From NCBI RefSeq assembly GCF_014529535.1, contig NW_023503409.1, positions 4,526,390-4,590,389 on the forward strand: a stretch of 64,000 nt of DNA, read 5' to 3'. Shown piece by piece: positions 59,039-64,000 of the stretch. The notes beneath the pieces are model-generated. The model worked only from the letters and a program-made list of their open reading frames with translations, did no database searches and had not been told where the DNA came from. This DNA is from Bradysia coprophila. Its lineage: Eukaryota; Arthropoda; Insecta; Diptera; Sciaridae. Within the stretch, counting starts at the first letter, position 1, and each line of letters starts with the position of its first letter. The translations under genes were made by a program, and so were the position numbers.

Positions 59039-59466
59039 ATCCAGCGCTTCCAATTAAAGTCCACAAAATTAATCATCGTCCATTGTATAAGTATTGCACA
59101 CTAAATGGCTAAGCACAAATATATCCTTGACTATAGATTCAAAAGATTCTATCAATGTGAAATTCGTTAAATTATTTTTTTCATTTCATTCACCTTTTTT
59201 CGCTAACATATTTTGTATTTAGTAATGTAAGACAGAAACGCATGATTCATACCTCAATTTTCAATGTTATAAACTACAAAGACACGAGGATACAACCAAT
59301 CAAAAAATCAATATTTTTTACTTAAATTGTTGTGAAGAGCGCATGAGAAATATATTTACAAATTTTATGGAAACAATCAAGATGAAAACGAAACGAAAAC
59401 CTTGTTCTTGTTGTGGTACAAACAAAAATATTTTATTTTTTAAATTGAATATAAACATCAATGTCC
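59039..59466. other. Gap between convergent CTL and BRX1 genes
   Basis: AT-rich 3' flanks of the two convergent genes. No clear gene; an open frame at 59343 overlaps the BRX1 3' end and is not credible. Confidence 0.5.
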
Positions 59467-61435
59467 TTAATCAATCGATTTCTTTTTCAATTTCTTTTGT
59501 ATCGACTTGTTTACCTGCTCCTTCTTCTTGCTGATCAATTTCTTCACTTTGCGCACCTGTTTCTTCTCTTTGCGTTCCATATTCTTCAATTCCTCGTTTT
59601 CAGATTCCGAAGATTGATGGGCCGCTTGTTTGGCTGAAATTAGGAAAATAATTGCGGAATGAGAAACCGACCTCGTTTGATGGACATAATGGTGGCGTGC
59701 AAAGAAGCTATACAGACTGATAGAACGCAGGCATCGAACACAAAATGCGAGATTTTTGACATTGAGCTCTCAATTGCTAAAGACGTGAGCGATAGATCGT
59801 ATTTAGCTTGATTTATCGTCAACCGCACTAACTGTACGTTGCTGTGTCAACGTATACAAACTTGGATCTCTAAACAGGTCCACCTTAATACGTTTATAGT
59901 TGTAGCACCGATATGATCAACGGAAGGCTAATGGGATGACTACAAATCATACTAAATTCGAGACGTTGCCTTGGCATCTACAAAGCGATTGAGTTTATTT
60001 TGCGTTGCCTTATTTTCACCTGTTCCGAACCTTAACCGTAATTTAACCAATTAGTACATTTGTTGTATGGTATGGGTCTATTACATCCATCGATCAAAGC
60101 ATTTTTAATCTGTTGATTTCAAATCTAGTACTTCAATTTTTTTAACATGCATTTTACTGTGTAAGGGACCGTATTACACAGAGCTGTCATTATTTTTGCC
60201 GTCGTTATCGATAACAGATGAAATCAAAAGAAGAAGTACAGTTGATTGAATGAACGGCTAACGACAGCCTTACAGGCGAAAACAACACATCTAATAGAGT
60301 ATCGTTCAAGCGTTAAATAAATTCAAGAGTTGAAAAGAGATCAAGAAGCCATCCCAGACCATCCTCAAGACAGACCTACTTAAGAAAACTGTTCATTTAA
60401 CTTACCAACAATTTCCTTTGCAATCTCTTCCTCATTCTCGCCGAACACTTCACTCATATCTTCTATATTGTACGAATGTTCCGGTTTCGTCGCTTCATAA
60501 TTGGCTTTCTGCTCCAGCCGATCAACGTATCGATCTTTGGCTTTCTTTTTCAACATTTGCCGGTATTTGGCAGGACTGACGTAATCGGGATTTTCCCAAA
60601 TGGCTTCACCGCCAAACGAACCGTCGAATATTTTGACGGGATTTAAAACGAATCGCGGTCCAACTTCGGCCAGACCACCATCCTCCGATAATATCTGGAA
60701 ATTGCGGAACCAAATGCGATTGTCAACGAATGTGAATGTGTAAACGTGATCGAAGAACGGCTGAGATTTGGGATGATGATTCGGCACACCAAATGTCTGT
60801 ACAAATAGTTCGCGCAACAGTGCTAGATATGGAACGTCCGTAAAGTTGTCATCGAACGACAACAATGGTCGAGATCCGCGTAAACAATTGCCGGTCATTT
60901 TCAGTTCACCCAATGTGTGGACATTTTCAACGAGAAATTTCGCCGATGGACCATCTGGTATGTTCGAGCACCACATATACAGGTCACGCTTTCGACGACC
61001 TTCAAACAGCAACACTTTGTTACAGTGTTTCATTACAGCCACTTCATTGATAACCGACAACGTTTTTGAACGTTCCATTTTGGATTCAGGTTTGTGGTGT
61101 GGCATTAACGTACGAAGATCACGCATCAGGTGTCTGTCTCTGAACGATATGCCACGGGCAGCAAACACCAGCACTCGTTGACGATTTACCCATTTATCCT
61201 AAATAATCGGAATATGAACGCAAAATAAAAACACGAAAATCCCAAGACGTTTTACCTTCTTCGGAATGGGTTCATCGGAAGTACGCGTAGCCGGAATCGC
61301 TTCATTCTCTTCTTTCGGTACTATTTCGATGCCATTCTGTTTCTGCTTCTTTTTCTTCAATTTCGTTTTTTTCACTTTATTCGTTTTATTATTTAATTTT
61401 GGTTTTACCAAAGCCGTTTCCCGCACGTGTTTCAT
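59467..61435 (-). CDS. BRX1: Ribosome biogenesis protein BRX1
   Basis: Three exons on the minus strand: 61435-61256, 61198-60406, 59633-59467, giving 379 residues. BRX1 is a nucleolar Brix-domain protein needed for 60S subunit assembly. Seen: a lysine-rich N-terminal tail (KKTKLKKKKQKQ), then the Brix domain from about 62 to 260 (RVLVFAARGISFRDRHLMRDL, LMPHHKPESKMERSKTL, HCNKVLLFEGRRKRDLYMW, GPSAKFLVENVHTL, TGNCLRGSRPLLSFD, FVQTFGVPNHHPKSQPFFDH), the conserved FDGSFGGEAIWENPDYVSP segment, and a basic coiled tail in exon 3. Complete. Intron 2 is 772 bp and carries a dispersed repeat. The first exon lies in a region of low complexity but starts with a clear ATG. Confidence 0.96.
60075..60215. 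repeat. Dispersed repeat, copy 2
   Basis: Lies within BRX1 intron 2 and matches 5113-5290 in the same orientation (ATCAAAG.ATTTTTAATC, GTTGATTTCAAATCT, AACATGCATTTTACT, GTCGTTATCGATAA). Non-coding; class unknown. Confidence 0.5.
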
Positions 61436-61670
61436 CGTTGTAAAGAAACAAATAGAAAATGTGCGCGGCGAAGTGTTGAACTGTCAAGACTGTCACTACT
61501 GTCACTGTTTATTTCTTCGCTTCTTCGTCGCTTTTCCACAGGGAGCGGTGTGCGACATTGCCGCGTTTTTTTGAATTTCATTGTTAGAACGAGATTAGGA
61601 TGAAGATACAAGTTGGACTTTGAAAATTTGATAAAGGCAACCGTTAAGAATGTTTGAATTCAACTAATGA

Positions 61671-61968
61671 TCAGGGACTACTTTTTAGAAACTTTTAGAG
61701 AAAATCGAGAAAATCAAGAAACTTTGAGAAATTCAAGAAACTTCGAGAAATATTTCTTGCATTTCTCAAAGTTTCTTGATTTTCTCGAATTAGAGAAATT
61801 TCAAGAAATTACAGAAAATTCAAGAAATTCGAGAAATTCAAGAAAATAATTTCTCGAGTTTCTTGAAGTTTCTCGAATTTCTCGAATTCGAGAAATTTTA
61901 AGAAATTCGAGAAAATTCGAGAAATTTCGAGAAATTCAAGAAATTAGTTTCCAAAAAGTAGGCCCTGA
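61671..61968. mobile_element. 298-bp MITE with AATTTCTCGA-type filling
   Basis: Terminal inverted repeats TCAGGGACTACTTTTTAGAA and the counterpart ending AAAAAGTAGGCCCTGA (23 bp, two or three mismatches), flanked on both sides by ATGA. The interior is entirely a self-complementary simple repeat of AGAAATTC/GAATTTCT units with a strand switch near 61753 and again near 61845. No coding capacity. Confidence 0.7.
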
Positions 61969-62012
61969 ATGATACAGACAGGCATAAAATCATTATTTAC
62001 GAAACCACGGCA

Positions 62013-62200
62013 GTGTAAAATAAACCAGGCAGGAGCGGTTCATTTTCGAAACGTCAAATAAGGGACCTAATACACTGGATGAAAATGAACTCAAATGAAC
62101 ACTGACATAAATTGAAAAAATTTATTCGCAAAAAATATAGGGCTACTAGATTATTCAGGTCCCTAGTCAAATCAGCGCTCCTGCCTGGTTAACTTTACTC
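62013..62200. mobile_element. 188-bp MITE-like inverted repeat
   Basis: Ends GTAAAATAAACCAGGCAGG and its counterpart CCTGCCTGGTTAACTTTAC, with the shared core CCAGGCAGGAGCG. It lies 45 bp from the previous element. Confidence 0.6.
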
Positions 62201-63352
62201 TGTCGTGACGAAACCCTTGAAACCTCTTTTTCTATAACGAAATTGGTATCGCTAGGTGCGACAAATCAACACAAATTGAACAATCGAACGATTTATAAGC
62301 AACATAATCCTTGAGGGTGTTGCGATATAAGCTATTCGACTTCCACATTTTACACAAGTGACAGAAGAATCTCAAGAATCCGCTCAAAATAACCAATTAA
62401 TGCGAAAAATAAAAACATTTTTGGTCTATACTGGTACTGGTACTAGGTGCTATGTTATCGCTAAACGGACTCGTTATTTGAATTTAGAAGTTGATATTTA
62501 TTTACGCATAATTGAGGTTCACAATTTGATTGACTCGTTTTTATCTGGAACATAAATATTTCGTTCAGCAAATTCGAATTTTAGTAATTTTCTTTTAGTC
62601 AAGTTTGTCCGATATTTTGTTGATATTAATATAGGTGATGTAGTTCATTCCAAAACCAGTTTCATTATATTAACAACAGTACTGTAGGAGGTGTTAATCA
62701 AATATAATTTGACTTAACATTTTACTGATGGTCATTTCTTTCGTCTTTCGAGATTTTGGAACAGACTGATTTTTTTGCACTTTATTACATGTTAACATTC
62801 TGACAAGGAAAGAAGGAAAATGCCAGATAAAAAAACCTTGAAAGTGGTATGTTTTACTCTATAAAAATATTTACAATGTGACAGTGTTCGATTGAATAGA
62901 TAGTGCGTTTAATCTGTGGTACGAGACTATGTTGGATACTAGCTGCTTAGTAGATATAAAATCCAAATTACTTAGTCGCAATCCCCAGTGTAGACATATT
63001 ACATTACCCTTTTCATTGAAATTGAGTCCAGTCAATACCCTCTCTAGTAACCAAACTACATTTCGTCATACGAAAATAATCTTTGGAAATGTCCCTTCTT
63101 CGGAATTGGAAATATCCAAAAAGAAACACACACCCATAAAATATTTTATTTCCTGGATCTCAGGATTATGATTTAATTAAAGTAAAATCAAAACAACTTT
63201 TTCATAACAATCACTCGGTAATGCAGCGTTAATTAAGATGAAACGCATGCTCTTAGTAGGCTGCGTTTTCCAAATACATTCAAATTTCAAATAAAAAAGA
63301 CAATCAACAGGCTGTTGTACACAAATTTTTTGTTCATTTTTCTAAAAGTATA

Positions 63353-64000
63353 ATGGGATCTATTGACGATAACTCACTGCAATCGAACAATTTAGAATTG
63401 CAGAAGTTTGAGCATTTACCCAGTGATTATGTTTTCAGTTCAAGTGAAACTGTCGAAACGTTTTTCGTCCAAGGCGATTTGATTTTTAATCTTGACGACG
63501 AAAGCTTCGGGTAAATATTTTTCATTTTGATTGAACGTGACTGATAAGTGGAATCTCAACGGAAATTCATTGAAATTAATGTTTGTAGCTGGTCCCAAGA
63601 GCTCTTGCCTGAAAACGAAACTGAAGTCAGTGCCCCAACCAATTGTTCAGTTCATCAAACAGACGACGTCTCGTCGGTGAACCCATATCAACTGTCCGCG
63701 CCGGCTGAGGAAATAAGCAATGATCAACGAACTGGAAAAATATTGACCACTAAACGTTCTCGAAATCCTCAAAATTGGAAAGCAAACATTGCTAAGGTCA
63801 ATCGACAGTCAGGCAAGCCATACGTTACAAAGAAGGGTGAGAAGCGGTCGGGGAAGTTTGTCAAAAAGACAGGCTGTGCGAATGAATCGACCTGTCCATT
63901 CCAATGCATGGCAAAAATTGACCGAGAGGGTCGACAATATATCTACGATTCATTTTGGGCATTAGATGATAAGGAAAAGCGACACTTCTACGTATCCAAC
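63353..64000 (+). CDS. Partial gene with Trp/Cys-rich DNA-binding-like domain
   Basis: Exon 1 at 63353-63510 and exon 2 from 63589 running off the window end (78-bp intron, GTAAAT...TTGTAG). About 190 residues are visible. The N-terminal 110 residues are acidic and polar (a DNLEL/ELLPENE type, possible activation region). From about 120 on lies a basic block KRSRNPQNWKANIAKVNRQSG, then KPYVTKKGEK, TGCANESTCPFQCMAKI and IYDSFWALDDKEKRHFYV. This W...GxxY...C...C...C...FW arrangement recurs in many uncharacterised arthropod proteins, some of them probably linked to transposons. The function is not known. The gene is cut by the window edge. Confidence 0.6.

Larger units (their letters stand above)
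61436..63352. other. Intergenic region with two MITE-like elements
   Basis: Starts with the BRX1 promoter side and holds elements at 61671-61968 and 62013-62200. The remaining 1.1 kb is AT-rich and shows no gene. Confidence 0.5.

Noticed and set aside
1-64000. Retrovirus-like, LTR or other virus-derived elements
   Set aside because: I looked for long terminal repeats and for reverse transcriptase, integrase, capsid or envelope motifs and saw none that I could support.
1-64000. CRISPR arrays, rRNA genes, bacterial operons
   Set aside because: The tandem repeats present have no regular unique spacers, and the gene structure is fully eukaryotic.

Overview
The window looks like a piece of AT-rich nuclear DNA from an insect, most likely a fly. 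The inference rests on gene content: an arthropod-type ABCH half-transporter, a 27-kDa-haemolymph-protein-like secreted protein, a FLYWCH exon, and fly-like versions of BRPF/Br140, SLC30A9, ABHD16A, CTL/SLC44, SNU23/ZMAT2 and BRX1. Almost every gene has many introns of about 55-75 bp with GT-AG ends. I saw no bacterial operons, rRNA or CRISPR. The species cannot be fixed from the sequence; a lower dipteran is a guess.

Layout. 1-3572 is the 3' part of a very large intronless DUF3638/DUF3645 ATPase-like gene. 3573-14573 is gene-poor and holds a 335-bp foldback element. 14574-17545 is a 12-exon ABCH half-transporter whose ATPase motifs have decayed although the frame is intact. 17546-22184 is repeat-rich, with a terminal-inverted-repeat element carrying 10-bp arrays, a 162-bp palindromic MITE, and a small membrane-protein gene next to its broken duplicate. 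22185-24922 is an SLC25 mitochondrial carrier gene split inside an exon by a 1.55-kb repeat element. A second copy of that element lies at 39318-40906. 26630-28288 is a FLYWCH gene with an in-frame TGA inside the domain. 29182-30940 is a zinc-finger nuclear-type protein preceded by an array of ATF/CRE-like 13-bp repeats. 34764-36296 (-) is SLC30A9/ZnT9. 37022-38089 is a long foldback. 38249-39017 is a three-exon nucleotidyltransferase-fold protein of a mainly prokaryotic family type.

The last third is denser in housekeeping genes: ABHD16A (41521-44414, -), SNU23/ZMAT2 (46553-47236, +), a secreted 27-kDa-like protein (47365-48410, -), BRPF/Br140 (50700-54187, -), CTL/SLC44 (55553-59038, +), BRX1 (59467-61435, -), and the 5' part of a gene with a Trp/Cys-rich DNA-binding-like domain running off the end (63353 onward). 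The genes do not form a pathway. They cover membrane lipid and transport work (ABHD16A, CTL, ABCH, ZnT9), chromatin (BRPF), splicing (SNU23) and ribosome assembly (BRX1).

The less ordinary points are the degenerate but intact-frame ABCH transporter, the carrier gene whose empty site can be read back in frame, the FLYWCH domain split by TGA, the nucleotidyltransferase-fold gene, the intronless DUF3638 gene, and a rich set of foldback and MITE families. Exon limits were worked out by hand from splice sites and frame; no alignment or search was run.
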